A stretch of 64,000 bases of DNA from Erythroxylum novogranatense (lineage: Eukaryota > Streptophyta > Magnoliopsida > Malpighiales > Erythroxylaceae): contig CM057233.1 in the NCBI GenBank assembly GCA_029891385.1, positions 24,784,150 to 24,848,149 of the forward strand, written 5' to 3'. This document shows, piece by piece, positions 1-11,397 of this stretch; position 1 is the first letter of the stretch; the number at the start of each line of letters is the position of its first letter. The notes beneath the pieces are model-generated. The model did no database searches. It worked only from the letters and a program-made list of their open reading frames with translations, and was not told where the DNA came from. A program made the translations under genes and the position numbers.

Positions 1-893
1 AGCCAGGGACACGCTGCATAAGCAGGAACAACAAATTAAATGAAACGCAGCGTGTGCAAGCGTTTATTACAAAACACACAAGGAAAGCAACAGCAAGGGA
101 TTTAAAAGGAGGGACTCACGTAATTGTCCTGTCAATAAACAACTACAAAGATAAGAATAGTGGAGTCAACACGCAAGCAAGACACGACATAGCTAGAGGC
201 GTCGTTTTGGAAGCCAGAACAAGCAAGGAGCAAAGGAATAAAGAGGGCTTGATAAGTGACCTTTATTGGTCACGTCGAGCTATAGTAGAGGGATGGCGTT
301 TTACTAGAGGGTAGATACATAACACTAGAGTAAGGGGGCGTAGGCAAAAGAACAAAACACAGGCGTGCCTTTGCGTTGCTGCTGTCTTGGCTAATATTAC
401 AATGCGATGCTATGTGTTTTGATAAAAACACACAGGCAGAAGGTGGCACAGGGGTTTTAAATGAGGAGCAAACCTTTATTCATCTTATCAATCAACAGTA
501 GACGGAAGAGAGTGGAGGAATAAGAAGAGGAGAGTGCGGCGCTGGCGTTTCAAGCTACAAAGGAGCAACAAAGGTTTTAAGTTGATGGGTGACCTTTAAT
601 GGTCCCATCAACGCATAGTGGAGAAAGGAATAAAACAGGGAGCAAGCACAGTAGGCGGCGCAACAATAACGCAGGAGCAGAAGGGTTGCGTTGTTGACAG
701 TGAAGAATAAGTCAAGGGATTTTTAGTTAGGCATAAAGATGGGGTTAAAGCTATTTGTCAGAAAATATCTATAAAAGGCTAAACATCCCGATCGAGGTAA
801 AATCGATGCTGACGACCCGGGTTAAGTATTATTTTTTTGTTTCTTTCTCTCATTAGGAATTGATTGTGTTATCCTATTTTAATTGATTTGGGT
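1..893 (+). repeat. Athila-like 5' LTR, first segment
   Basis: Matches 8858-9754 of the 3' LTR with scattered substitutions. The open frame at 54-314 (and its counterpart at 8836-9171) has no similarity I recognise and is treated as chance. The segment ends where a solo LTR has inserted; the last five bases (TGGGT, 889-893) are the left target duplication of that insertion. Confidence 0.9.
102..609 (+). repeat. Four degenerate hairpin modules in the Athila-like LTR
   Basis: Four related segments of about 60 bp lie at roughly 102-160, 238-297, 455-515 and 575-634. Their shared core resembles GACCTTTATTGGTC followed by ATCAAC and a TAGT/AGTAG word. Two fold well: 256-273 has the perfect stem GTGACC/GGTCAC around a TTTATT loop, and 584-609 pairs GATGGG..GACC with GGTCCCATC around TTTAAT. 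The same structures recur in the 3' LTR at 9113-9130 and 9437-9462. Function is unknown. Confidence 0.55.
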
Positions 894-2229
894 TGTTGGA
901 CCCCAAACTTTCGGTGAAAATTAGAAATATTAAAATGAATTCAATGAGTGTTTTCGAATATGAATTGTGTTATAGAAGTTTTTATGCCTTGAGGAAGTTG
1001 ATGAGAAAAAGAATTTATTGGTTTTCATGACTTTAAAGATTAGTTTTGGTTATGAAAGTTTAAGTGGATGAGATGATTGAAATGGAAGTTGAAATCAAGA
1101 AATAGAAAGTGAAAGTGTGAAATTTTGAAGAAATTAGAAAGTTTGACTTTTTGGAGTAGAGAGTTGAATTTTTAATTTGGGAAGATTTTAAGGAAATGAT
1201 CTTCATGAAATTTGTAGATTATGTTGAGAGCTTTCTATAGCCATAAAGTTTGACAGTTTTCGATATCGGAATCAAAAGTTATGAGTTTTCGAAGTTAAGT
1301 GTATTTGGTATTGTTTTGGAAAAATACTATGAAATATAGATTTGTGTGTATTGTGCTTTGAGGCCGATCGTCATACTGACGTGGTTTGAATTAAAGTAAA
1401 TGGTTTACATGAAAGTTATAGATAATTAGAATAGCTTTAAAGTGATGTATAATATGCAATTTTTGGATGTGGAGGCTAAAAGATGTGAGATTGTGAAGTT
1501 TGAATGTTATTTGGTATGGAAATTTTCGGGCAGTAGCTTCGATTTGGATTTTGACCCTCATTGATGTAGAATTTGTTCATAGGGTCTTAATGAAAGTTGT
1601 AGCTCATGTTTCCAGCTTTTTAACGCCATAAAGTATGCAATTTTTCGATATCGGGGCAAGAAGTTATGATAATATGAAGTTTGGATATTGCTTAGGTGAT
1701 TGCTAACAGGGAAGAAACTTTGATTGAAAATTTGACTTAGCTAGAGGTTGAAGTTGCTTTGGAGTTCTTCTTGAACATTGTAGAGCTTGTTTTTCTCCTT
1801 CCATTGATATAAAGAACGAAAATATTGGATAAGGGAGTAGAAAGTTATGATTGTTAGAAGTTTTGATGCTGTTCAGTATGAAGTCGATCGACCAGTCACT
1901 TTGTGTGGAGTTTTTGACCCATTTAGAGGTCGATCTGATTTTTAAGGCCTTCATAAAAGTTGTAGAGGGTTTATTTCCCTTTCCGTAGACACCCAGTTTG
2001 TCAGATTTAGAGTTCTGGGTTAAAATTTATGTTGTTTACAAGTTGAGGTGTTGTTTAAAGTTTTGAGGAGTTATCGATCGGTAATTTTTTAGTGCATTTT
2101 TGACCCCTTTAAAGACCAATCTTGCTTTTGAGTCCTTAAAAATTGTAGATCTTTATTTTATCTTTCCAACTATACCAAGTTTGTAAAATTTGGAGTTCGG
2201 AGTCAAAAGATATGAATGTCGGAAGTTAG

Positions 2230-2350
2230 GAGGTCGGATCACGCGCCCGTTCGGGCGAGCGCAGCACTCGGCCGCTCGCCCGATCGGACGAGCGAGGCGC
2301 CCGCGCATTGGTCGATCGACCCGCGGGGTAGATTTTCAGCCGACCGACCT
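2230..2350. repeat. GC-rich island in the solo LTR
   Basis: About 120 bp of CG-rich sequence full of GATCG, GCGAGC and CCGACC words inside an otherwise AT-rich LTR. Related islands lie at the equivalent place in both LTRs of element B (about 21860-22000 and 30055-30220). The flanks (GGAGTTCGGAGTCAAAAG before, CATAACTTCTTCGTC after) are conserved, while the island itself varies. Confidence 0.6.
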
Positions 2351-2519
2351 CCTTTCACTCTTTTGGCCATAACTTCTTCGTCTGACCTCCGATCGATCTA
2401 ATTTTTGAAGCGTTAGATTTCTAAGACATTTTTCTATCTTTCCATACTAGATAGATCAGTTTTGGCATTAAATGGAGAAAAATGGATCGAATTAAAGTGA
2501 GCTGACCGGTGGAAAAAGT

Positions 2520-3330
2520 CTAAACAGCATTCGGTATTTTGTATCTATCTTGAACTATAGAGCTCCGATCAATTTGATTCTTCTTGAAAATTAAACTAGA
2601 GATATGGGGCTACAAATTTTATGAAGAAGACAATCGACAATTTAACCTCTAAGACTTTCAATTTCAGATCGGAATTTAGATGTAGTGTTCAGTCTCGGTT
2701 ATGTAATGGTTTGAACAGTGTTCATTATTTTGGAGATATCTCGATCAATAGAGCTCCGATCGATTTGATTCTTTTTCCAATTAAACTAGAGACATATATC
2801 TACAATTTATCTGAAGAAGCAGATAACAATTTAGCCTCTAAGGCTTTCAATTTTGGATCGGAATTAGGTGTAGTGTTCAGTTTCAATTTTGTAATGGTCT
2901 TAACATTGTTCGGTAGTTTGGAGATATTTCGAGCTATAGAGCTCTGATCGATCTGATTCTTTCTGCTAATTAAACTAGAGACATGGGTATATAAATGTTC
3001 TGAAGGAGCCGATTGACAATTAAGCCTCTAGGACTTTCAATGTCGGATCGGAGTTAGGTGTAGTGTTCAGTTTTGGTCTTGTAATGGTCTAAATAGACTT
3101 CAGTATTTTGGGGATATCTTGAGATATAGAGCTCCGATCGATCTGATTATTTCTGCCAATTAAACTAGAGACATGGGGATATAAATGTTCTGAAGGAGCC
3201 GATCGACAATTAAGCCTCTAAGACTTTCAATTTCGGATCGGAATTTAGATGTAGTGTTCATCCTCAGGTCTGAAGAACAGACTTCAATATTTTAGAGATA
3301 TCTTGAGCTATAGAGCTCCGATCGATCCGA
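2520..3330 (+). repeat. Tandem repeats of 184-191 bp in the solo LTR
   Basis: The anchor AGCTCCGATC (AGCTCTGATC in one copy) recurs at 2561, 2752, 2940, 3130 and 3314, giving spacings of 191, 188, 190 and 184 bp. Each unit also contains AATTAAACTAGAGA, a GACAATTTAGCCTCTAAG-like block and TTAGGTGTAGTGTTCAG. About four full units are present. The LTRs of element B carry only one copy of this unit (near 22180-22340). Confidence 0.88.
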
Positions 3331-4350
3331 TTCTTGAAGCGATGGATTTGTAAGACATAGAGGGACGTTTCTCTAAAGTTTTTAAGGCAAAAAGGAAGGG
3401 GCCATTTTGATAGTTTACTTAAAGGTTTAAGTCTATAGGCTTAAATGGAGGGGCTTATGGGTCATTCCTCAGCCATTTAATGACATGGCAAGATTATGGT
3501 CCTTTATAAGGAGAGAATGCACGACACTTAGACAGAAAAACAACAAGAGAGGAAAAGAAAGAAGAGAAAGAGAGGAGAATGAGAGAAGCTTCGATGATGG
3601 AGAAAAGAGAGAGTGGTTTCAAGGGAAAAAGGATGGAAGATGATGAAAGTTTCCTTCCAAACCAAGATATATCCGAAAATGGTGAAGGATGAGGGAATTT
3701 TCAATTGGAAGAATAAAAGAATAAATGGTCAAATTGAAGCTAAGGACAAGCTTCTAACATTGATTCGAGGTGGGTACCTGTTTATAATAGAATTTATAAG
3801 CCACTACTGCTTTCTTTAAACAAAGAGATTTTCTGATTTCAATTGCATCATAAATGTTGCATCATTGTATGAATGATTTGAAAAATCATTATTGATTCAA
3901 TACATGAACTTTTGATGAATTGCAAAATACATTTGTGTTATGCCTTGAAAATTCCATGGCATTTCGTATATTCAGAAAAGAGCATTCGATAAATTGATTT
4001 AAGCATGATTATGTGCTTTTGTTTAGGTAAGAGAGAACCTGTTTCGTTAGTCTCGTGCACGATGACCCTTAGCCTTATCCCGGCTGCTCGCTTGAAGCCA
4101 CGAGATCCTGAGAAATCAGACTCGTTGTGTTACAGTGTAAACCGTTGTATTTAAGGAACTCTCGAGCCGCTATGTGTGCATTTGCATTGTGAAGTGTTAT
4201 GATTGATGCATCCATGTTTTGGAAATTATGATTTCGACTACTGCGAGAAAAGAACTTTTGAAAATATGCTTTATGGGTTTCAAACAAAGTTTCTGCAAGA
4301 AAAGAAAAGAAAAGTGTTTTAAAAGGTTTTGCTTATTTATTTGTTATAAA

Positions 4351-4380
4351 CTGTTACCCACGAGCTATAAACTCACCCCC
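4351..4380 (+). promoter_or_regulatory. Conserved LTR module shared with elements A, D and E
   Basis: CTGTTACCCACGAGC, a short spacer, then CTCACCCCC. The reverse complement occurs at equivalent positions in the - strand LTRs of A (14121-14152), E (42722-42752 and 48301-48333) and D (36921-36952 and 57301-57330). Conservation between LTRs that otherwise differ suggests a cis role, which is unproven. Confidence 0.45.
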
Positions 4381-5146
4381 CTTCATTCCCATCCACAGGT
4401 GATGAGAAGAAGATCGGGTGAAAGAAAGTGAAGGTTTTTGTTTGTTTGTATGTGTTCATATTGTATTGTTTTTATTAAATGGTGGTAAGAACAAGATCTT
4501 AGACTTTTGTTGAGAATTTAGGGGATTTTGTATCCTTTATGTATTCGGATTTTAATATTGATGTTGTATTATGGAATATTTTGTAAACACGTATTTCATG
4601 ACGTAAATACATTATGGATTTGTATATGGAATGGTAAAATGAATTATGATTCGCATATGGATTTTGGATTGGAAATTATTGAAGCGTTTATTGTGTATGA
4701 ATTGCGGATATATAGATATGTGTATTAAGTGTCTATTGACAAAAGAAAGGATTAGTAAGATTTTGTGTAATTGATGGTCATGATTTAAATAGGATCAAGT
4801 AGATTGAGATATTGGTTGAGGATGAATTCGTCCAAATGAGAAATTGAAGTCCTTCGTATGAGAATGATTAAAGAATGAAAAAAAAAGTACACGAACTTTG
4901 GATTAGTTTGGACTGATAGTCTTAAGGTTTCCAACACAATCATGTTTCTCTGTTATTTGTTCACGGATGTCAGAAATTCGTATTCGATTTCAATTTGCTT
5001 CTGCATTTGCTTTGATTTGATTCATATTCGTTCGTATTCGTAGTCGTTTTCGATTTGCTTCCGCTTTCGTTTTGTGTTTTGTTTTGTTCTCCGCTTCTTC
5101 CGTTTCGTTTTCGGTTGGGATTCGATTTTCGGAACGGGTCCCAACA

Positions 5147-5873
5147 TGGGCTTTGTGTATGGATAATCGGATTTTTGTTATTATTCGGTTATTTGTGTAT
5201 GAACCCATCGGGTATTGTGAATTGATGATTTTAATGCGTTCATTGAATCGTTAATTTCAAACCCTTTGCTAGAATTTCAATATAATCCATAATTGTTATG
5301 TTGATATTCATGTGTAGCGACTAATGATTCGTAATCATTAGGGATAATATGACCTAGGTTAAATGACTCGAGCGTATGTGGTTGTTGTCTTGATTAATCG
5401 GTTTTCCTAATTCGTAATGCTACTGCCTAATTAAATCTAGAGATCGTATCCTAGATTGTTAGTTGGTTAGGTTTAATTAACGATCGTATCTTGATTAAAC
5501 AAAACCTAAGAGAAAACTCGGGTTAATTTTTAACCCACGATTAATAGTTGCTAAGAGAGGTTAAAGAATAACAAATTAATAAAATATGCTTAATCAGGGT
5601 GTAGGCTGAGATTGAACCAAAGAATCGGATCCCTACCAAATTCTCCACTTTTATCATTTTTACATGTTTTCTTTAATTTATTTTTATTAGTTAGTTTCAT
5701 TTTTATTTTTGTTCTTTTAAAAATCCAAACCCCCCCCCCTTTAGTGTAAACACCGATTAATTTCTTTTCATAAACTTTACACACACGCTCTCTGTAGGAT
5801 CAACCTAGACTTGCCACTGCTACAGTAGTAGTCTAGTTATTTTAATTTTGACTAGCGAAACAACACGCGGTCA
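5147..5873 (+). repeat. Athila-like 5' LTR, second segment
   Basis: Continues the 5' LTR after the solo-LTR insertion and matches 9750-10474. It begins with the right target duplication TGGGC and ends CGCGGTCA just before the primer site. A C homopolymer of about ten bases lies near 5730. I see no gene in it. Confidence 0.9.
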
Positions 5874-5878
5874 AATTT

Positions 5879-5896
5879 TGGCGCCGTTGTCAGGGA
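5879..5896 (+). promoter_or_regulatory. Primer-binding site complementary to tRNA-Asp
   Basis: TGGCGCCGTTGTCAGGGA lies five bases after the 5' LTR end. It matches the complement of the plant tRNA-Asp 3' end (TGGCGCCGTTGCCGGGG) apart from two changes in the distal half. It would prime minus-strand DNA synthesis. Confidence 0.85.
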
Positions 5897-6025
5897 GTGT
5901 GATGTTCTAGTTTTTATTTGTGATTTAATTGGTGTTTTGTATATATTTATTCGTGATTAATTTTTTTCTTCTATTATTTGGTGATCTTTTCATTTTCTTA
6001 TTTTGTGTTTGAAAAAAAAATCAAT

Positions 6026-7009
6026 ATGGACAAAAGTAATTTCTTTTATAATTCATATTCTCAATCCCATAACAATGTTTGGACTGATCAACCTAACTTT
6101 TGTTATGGATGGGATAATCAGCATAATTACTTCCATAATAGTTTGCAGGACACACAACAATTCTGGTACAAACCAGAAGCTTCCTATCACAACTCCGGAT
6201 CATCTCTGGAAGAGTTGATGTTACAATTGTAGGAGAATGTTTTACAATTCCAGAATGATGGAGGGCAATTTTCAAAAGAAACATATTCTAACGCCCAAGA
6301 TCCGGAGAGCCAACATAATTCAATTACATCTTTAGAAGAACTGGTTAATACTATAGCTGCTAACAATTTTCAATTTCAACAGGATATGCAGCAGGAGATG
6401 CAAGAATTCTGACAAGAGACAAAAGCCATCCCACCTAATTCAGGTGCGTCTTTAGAAGAACTTGTTAACAAACTTGTTGATAACACTTTGCAATTTCATC
6501 AGGAGATAAAGGCACACCAGCATAGGATGGAAAACCTGCTGGGTCAGATGGCAATAAGCCTTGATCACCTGGAGTCGCAACAAGAAGAGGTGCAACCGTA
6601 TCAACCCGAGGTGTATCCAATTGAAGTATGTGCGGAAAATTTGCAAAGCGATGAGGAGCTTGAGAATTTTGAGGTCAATTCTCAACGAATTTTTTGTGTC
6701 GAAGAAGTGGAGAAGGAGCTCGAAGCCATAAAGGACATATCTTTTAGCTCAGAGGTAAGTACCGAGTCCATAATTATTTTTGAAACTAACTCTTTACCTT
6801 TACATTACAGATTGGAGGAATTGAATGATGAAGAAAAAGGTGAAGAAACGTTCGAAATATTTCCAGAATGTATGGACTCGGTCCGAATTGAGAAGCTGAG
6901 GATAGGGAAGATGCTAAACGGGGATGACGATCGATTAAGGCCCTATCCGGAATTACCTCACGTAGAGAAGCCGCATATGATACATAAAGATCATAATTTT
7001 TTCACGTGA
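6026..7009 (+). pseudogene. Gag-like relic of the Athila-like element, two in-frame stops
   Basis: One reading frame of 327 codons runs from the ATG at 6026 to the stop at 7009, broken only by TAG at 6230-6232 and TGA at 6410-6412. Both fit single C-to-T changes (CAG and CGA). The first 60 residues are rich in Asn, Gln, Tyr and Trp, like the region after the Gag core of Athila/Tat elements. Next, the motif SLEEL(M/V) followed by an N..QF(Q/H) helix occurs three times (near 6200, 6335 and 6450), the last running into HRMENLLGQMA, a coiled-coil pattern known from gypsy Gag proteins. The C-terminal 150 residues are strongly acidic. There is no CCHC knuckle and no protease. The protein is a fragment, shorter than a complete Athila Gag. 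Assignment rests on motif recognition only. Confidence 0.6.
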
Positions 7010-8588
7010 GGAGAAAAAGGAGTCGAGCCAGCGACCCTAAACAAAGGCGCTTCTTGGGAGGCAACCCAAGGGAAGTAAATTTCTTTTCCTTTATATTTCT
7101 GCATTATTATTTTTTTATGCATGTGTGTTTTTTAATTTGTTTGTATTACTTGTTTTTAAGTTTTCAATCAAAATGAGAGAAAGAATAAAACAAATGAAAC
7201 AAAAATTTTCTCATTTTCTATTGCTTCTGGGATTATATAATGATGATTAGAGTGTGGGTTGACTAGAAAATTTCATAGAAACTTTAACATGTACTTTTGC
7301 TCTTGTGATTGGTCAATGTGCATTATCTTTAGAAGAGTAGTGACTAATGGTAGACAAAGCCGGTGAGATTTTGAGCCTTATTTAACTGACACTTCCATAT
7401 CAGTCTCATTGCCTTTTGATATTGTGTGACCTTCATGACGTGTACATCTTGATTTTGCGTTGAATTTCTATTCAAGACCACATTTTATCACATGCATTAA
7501 CATGGATATGATTAGGCATTTTTTTGTTTTTTATAAGCTACATTGGCCAAATGACCTACCCTAATGACATGATTTTTTCCTTGATAAACCCTTTTGAGCT
7601 TTATACCTTTCTTTTTGTATAAACCACATTTTATGCTTTTAAACTTAACCAAATGTCCTACCTAAGTCATAAAGCTAGTGGAATATTTGTGATTGTTGAG
7701 GTTGTGGATGTACAAAATTCTAAATGTGGGAGTGTATATATGTAAGGGTTGGTTATAATCTTGGGATGTTATTTTATATCTTACCATTGAGATTCCCATG
7801 TTGATGTAGTTTATTTTAATTTTTACAAGGAAAAGAAAAAAAATGAAAAAGAAAAAAAAAGAAAAAAAATTATTGAAAAATTTATCAAGGAAGAATTGCA
7901 TGTGTGTTAAAAAGTTGTTTATAATTCATGCATCTTCCTAGAGTTGTAATGGTTGAGTTATTTGAGTATGTTGAATATGAGGTTGAGGTTTGCTTGAAAG
8001 GTTCACTCTTGTGATTTCATTGAGATGAATTGTATGATTGATTCCGTTGGATTGATATATGCTTCATGTGGTTTGTGTGTGAGAGCTGAATGAGGGTGTG
8101 AGATGTAATTTTTGCATTCGTCATAACTGACGGTACCCAGTTTTTGATTGAGTATTACTTTTGTTTCACTAGCTTTGATGGCTTTCATACTAGTTGATCT
8201 AAATTTACCTCACCTTACCCTTGCCCACATTACAACCTTGAAAAGTCCTTTGATTCATGATTTTGCATGTGAACATTAGTGGTGGAGAAATGAAATGATT
8301 TGCAAAATTATGGATTGTCATGATCATGAATGGTGTTGACTGTACCCTTGAATATATTTTAGTTAAACACATTTTCCGAGTCTACCATTAGATTGCTCGG
8401 TTTTTGAAGATATTGAATGTTGATTGATCATGAGTAAAAGCTTGGGATGTTGATTACTTGCTATGAAATTTGAAAGTCATTCAACTTTTTTTGTGATTAT
8501 ATTATCTTGAAAAATATGGGAATTGAGTAAATGTTTTAAGTTTTTGAACTTAATTTTGACGATTTGCCCGAGGACGGTCAAAGGCTAA
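7010..8588 (+). other. Non-coding internal 3' region of the Athila-like element
   Basis: No frame of interest in about 1.6 kb. It holds a hairpin soon after the gag stop, an A-rich tract at about 7830-7875 on the + strand, and two related blocks around CCAAATGACCTACC (about 7548) and CCAAATGTCCTACC (about 7649). Such long untranslated 3' parts are usual in non-autonomous Athila/Tat-like elements. Confidence 0.6.
7053..7070 (+). promoter_or_regulatory. Hairpin CTTGGG-AGGCAA-CCCAAG after the gag relic
   Basis: A perfect 6-bp stem with a six-base loop about 45 bp past the stop codon. I recall the word GGGAGGCAACCC as frequent in plant Athila/Tat-type internal regions, which suggests a conserved RNA element; its role (packaging, dimerisation, RNA stability) is unknown. 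Confidence 0.5.
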
Positions 8589-8601
8589 GTGTGGGGGTCT
8601 T
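8588..8601 (+). promoter_or_regulatory. Polypurine tract of the Athila-like element
   Basis: AGTGTGGGGGTCTT directly precedes the 3' LTR start TGATAGG. The preceding words GCCCGAGGACGG and AAGGCTAAGTGTGGGGG are a familiar pre-LTR pattern in plant Athila/Tat-like elements. It primes plus-strand synthesis. Confidence 0.8.
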
Positions 8602-10474
8602 TGATAGGAGCGAATTATCTTATATTTTCTCATGTATTTCTATGTGATTTCAATCCTATTTTATAGATAAAATGTTTAACTGATGTTTAATTTGTGTTTA
8701 TTGCTAGGTTGGATATGCTGGTATATTTTTGAAACAAAAGAGACATTTTAATTGTCTAAGCAAATGAGCATTAAGGAGCAACGCAAGAGAGGAATACGGG
8801 TACACTACACGTGAAGCTACAGCTGAGAATTTTAATTGTCTAATGAGACAATTAATGAGCCAGAGACACGCTGCATAAGCAGTAACAACAAATTAAATGA
8901 AACGCAACGTGTGCAAGCGTTTATTACAAAACGCACAAGGAAAGCAACAGTAAGGGATTTAAAAGGAGGGACTCACTTGATTGTCCCATCAATAAACAGC
9001 TACAGAGATAAGAATAGTGGAGTCAACACGCAAGCAAGACATGGCACAATTGGAGGAGTCGTTTTGGAAGCCAGAACAAGCAAGGAGCAAAGGAATAAAA
9101 AGGGCTTGATAAGCGACCTTTATTGGTCACGTCGAGCTACAGTAGAGGGCTGGCATTTTAATAGAGGGTAGATACATAACACTAACGCAAGGGGGCGTAG
9201 GCAAAAGAACAAAACGTAGGCGTGCACTCCGTTGCACGTTGTGGGCTGTGTTGCGCACGATGCTATGCGTTTTGATAAAAACGCACAGGCAGAAGGAGAC
9301 ACAGAGGTTTTAAATGAGGAACGAACCTTTATTCGTCTTATCGATCAACAGTAGACGGAAGAGAGTAGAGGAATAAGAAGAGGAGAGTGCGGCACTGGCG
9401 TTTCAAGCTACAGAGGAGCAACAAAGGTTTTAAGTTGATGGGTGACCTTTAATGGTCCCATCAACGCATAGTGGAGAAAGGAATAAAACAGGGAGCAAGC
9501 ATAGTGGGCGGCGCAACAATAACGCAGGAGCAGAAGGGTTGCGTTGTTTACAGTGAAGAAGAAGTTAAGGGACTTTTAGTTAGGCATGAAGGTGGGGTTA
9601 AAGCTATTTGTCAGAAAATATCTATGAAAGGCTAAACATCCCGACATCGGTTCGGAGGTAAAATCGACGTCGATGACCCAGGTTAAGTATTATTTTGTTG
9701 TTTCTTTCTCTCATTAGGAATTGATTGTGTTATCCTATTTTAATTGATTTGGGCTTTGTGTATGGATAATCGGATTTTTGTTATTATTCGGTTATTTGTG
9801 TATGAACCCATCGGGTATTGTGAATTGATGATTTTAATGCGTTCATTGAATCGTTAATTTCAAACCCTTTGCTAGAATTTTAATATAATCCGTAATTGTT
9901 ATGTTGAAATTGATGTGTAGCGACTAATGATTCGTAATCATTAGGGATAACATGAACTAGGTTAAATGACCTGAGCATATGTGGTTGTTGCCTTGATTTA
10001 TCGGTTTTCCTAATTCGTAATGCTACTGCCTAATTAAATCTAGAGATCGTATCCTAAGTTGTTAGGTGGCTAGGTTTAATTAACGATCGTATCTTGATTA
10101 AACAAAACCTAAGGAAAAACTCGAGTTAATTTTTAACCCACGATTAATATTTGCTAAGAGAGGTTAAAGAACAACAAATTAATAAAATATGCTTAATCAG
10201 GGTGTAGGCTGAGATTGAACCGAAGAACCGGATCCCTACCAAATTCTCCACTTTTATCATTTTTTCATGTTTTCTTTAATTTGTTTTTATTAGTTAGTTT
10301 CATTTTTATTTTTGTTCTTTTAAAAATCCAAACCCCCCTCCCCTTTAGTATAAACAGCAATTAATTTCTTTTCATAAACTTTACACACACTCTCTGTGGG
10401 ATCGACCTAGACTTGCCACTGCTACAGTAGTCGTCTAGTTATTTTAATTTTAACTAGCGAAACGACACGCGGTC
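8602..10474 (+). repeat. Athila-like 3' LTR, complete
   Basis: 1873 bp, starting TGATAGGAGCG and ending CGCGGTCA. It repeats the hairpin modules (9113-9130, 9437-9462) and the C-rich run (near 10335). It is uninterrupted and so serves as the empty-site reference for the solo LTR in the other copy. The next five bases are AAGTG, the expected target duplication if the unseen left end matches. Confidence 0.9.
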
Positions 10475-11112
10475 AAAGTGCTATAAGAGTGGACTTACAC
10501 CAAGAATACTCCATATATCAAGTTACCTTGCCATTTGGAGAGAGATCTTGAATGGAAAAGTGGTCGTCCAAAAATATGTTCATATCTTTTTAATGGTTAA
10601 GTGAAAAATAGGAAGTGAGAGCTTACATAATTCGTTTACTTCATTAAACAGGGCTTATTTGGTTTACTTCATTAAACAAGGCTTATTTGGTTCAAATAAT
10701 GAGAGTGAAAGAACCAAGACATTAGGAAATTTTGGACTAAACATAATGAACATTGCTAAAGTGAGAGAATACATAGTTAGGTAATGACAATCCTAAGTTG
10801 TTAAATTGATACTTTGATTTACCATTTTCTAAATTTGTGTTTTTACTTTGGTGACAACCCTAAAGTGTGTATGTATGACTCTTAATTTTTATATTTTGGA
10901 TCTTTCAAATCTAATTATTTGAGTTTCCTGAACAAAATAAAATTTGGATCATTTTGATGACTAACCAATCCCTATGGGACGATACCTATCTATACTGCGA
11001 TTTTCGATATGTATACTTACAGGATAAGAGGTTTTAATTTAAAATTTAGAAAATTACCTATCATGCATAATATGTAAGGCTATGCTATCTATGAAGAACG
11101 GGATAACATATT

Positions 11113-11397
11113 AAAGAGTGTCTTAACATTTTAAGATTTTTTCACTTTAGTACCAAGCTTTTAAATTATTCAATTGAGTGATCAACCTTTTAAAACCTTA
11201 ATAATTAACTTCAAAATATTATTTTTGATGTTTTGACATGTCTACTAAATGTCACGTAAATGTTCATCTATTATCCACATGAACAAAAATTAATGTTTTG
11301 ATATAAATTGTTAAGATTTTAAAAGGTTGATCACTCAATTAAAAAATTTAAAAGTTAATGTATTGAATCAAAAAAATTCCAAAAGGTTAAACACTTT
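11113..11397. mobile_element. Fold-back, MITE-like element of about 285 bp
   Basis: Left arm 11113-11214 and right arm 11300-11397 are imperfect inverted repeats of about 95 bp. Both contain TTGAGTGATCAACCTTTTAAAA or its complement, and the outer ends are AAAGAGTGT and ACACTTT. The centre has no coding capacity. Long inverted arms suggest a Mutator-type MITE, but I see no clear target duplication, so the superfamily is uncertain. Confidence 0.55.

Larger units (their letters stand above)
894..5146 (+). mobile_element. Solo LTR of a Tekay-like element inserted in the Athila-like 5' LTR
   Basis: The 4253-bp segment starts TGTTGGACCCC and ends GGGTCCCAACA, inverted terminal bases typical of LTRs. 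It is flanked by TGGGT (889-893) and TGGGC (5147-5151), a 5-bp target duplication with one C-to-T change. The uninterrupted 3' LTR at about 9747-9760 reads straight through, giving the empty site. No second LTR, primer site or coding region is present, so it is a solo LTR left by LTR-LTR recombination. Its ends and inner motifs resemble the LTRs of elements A, D and E, and it reads in the + direction. Internally it is built from degenerate repeats whose common words are rich in TTGTAGA and GGAGTTCGGA. Confidence 0.9.
1..10474 (+). mobile_element. Non-autonomous Athila-like Ty3/gypsy element (5' end outside window)
   Basis: Two copies of the same LTR bracket a 2.7-kb internal region. The left copy (1-893 plus 5147-5873) matches the right copy 8602-10474; window base 1 aligns with 8858, so about 256 bp of the 5' LTR lie upstream. 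Directly after the 5' LTR is a site complementary to the 3' end of tRNA-Asp, typical of Athila-type elements, and a G-rich purine tract precedes the 3' LTR. Only a gag-like relic is present between them; protease, RT, RNase H and integrase are absent, so the element would have needed proteins from a relative. The two LTRs differ at 3 of the first 60 aligned bases, so it is not recent. The 5-bp target duplication cannot be tested because the 5' end is missing. The lineage call is inference from primer site and gag features. Confidence 0.8.

Noticed and set aside
54..314. 86-codon frame in the Athila-like LTR with a counterpart at 8836-9171
   Set aside because: Open in both LTRs only because the LTRs are copies of each other; many changes between the two alter amino acids, no domain is recognisable, and hairpin-forming repeats explain the sequence.
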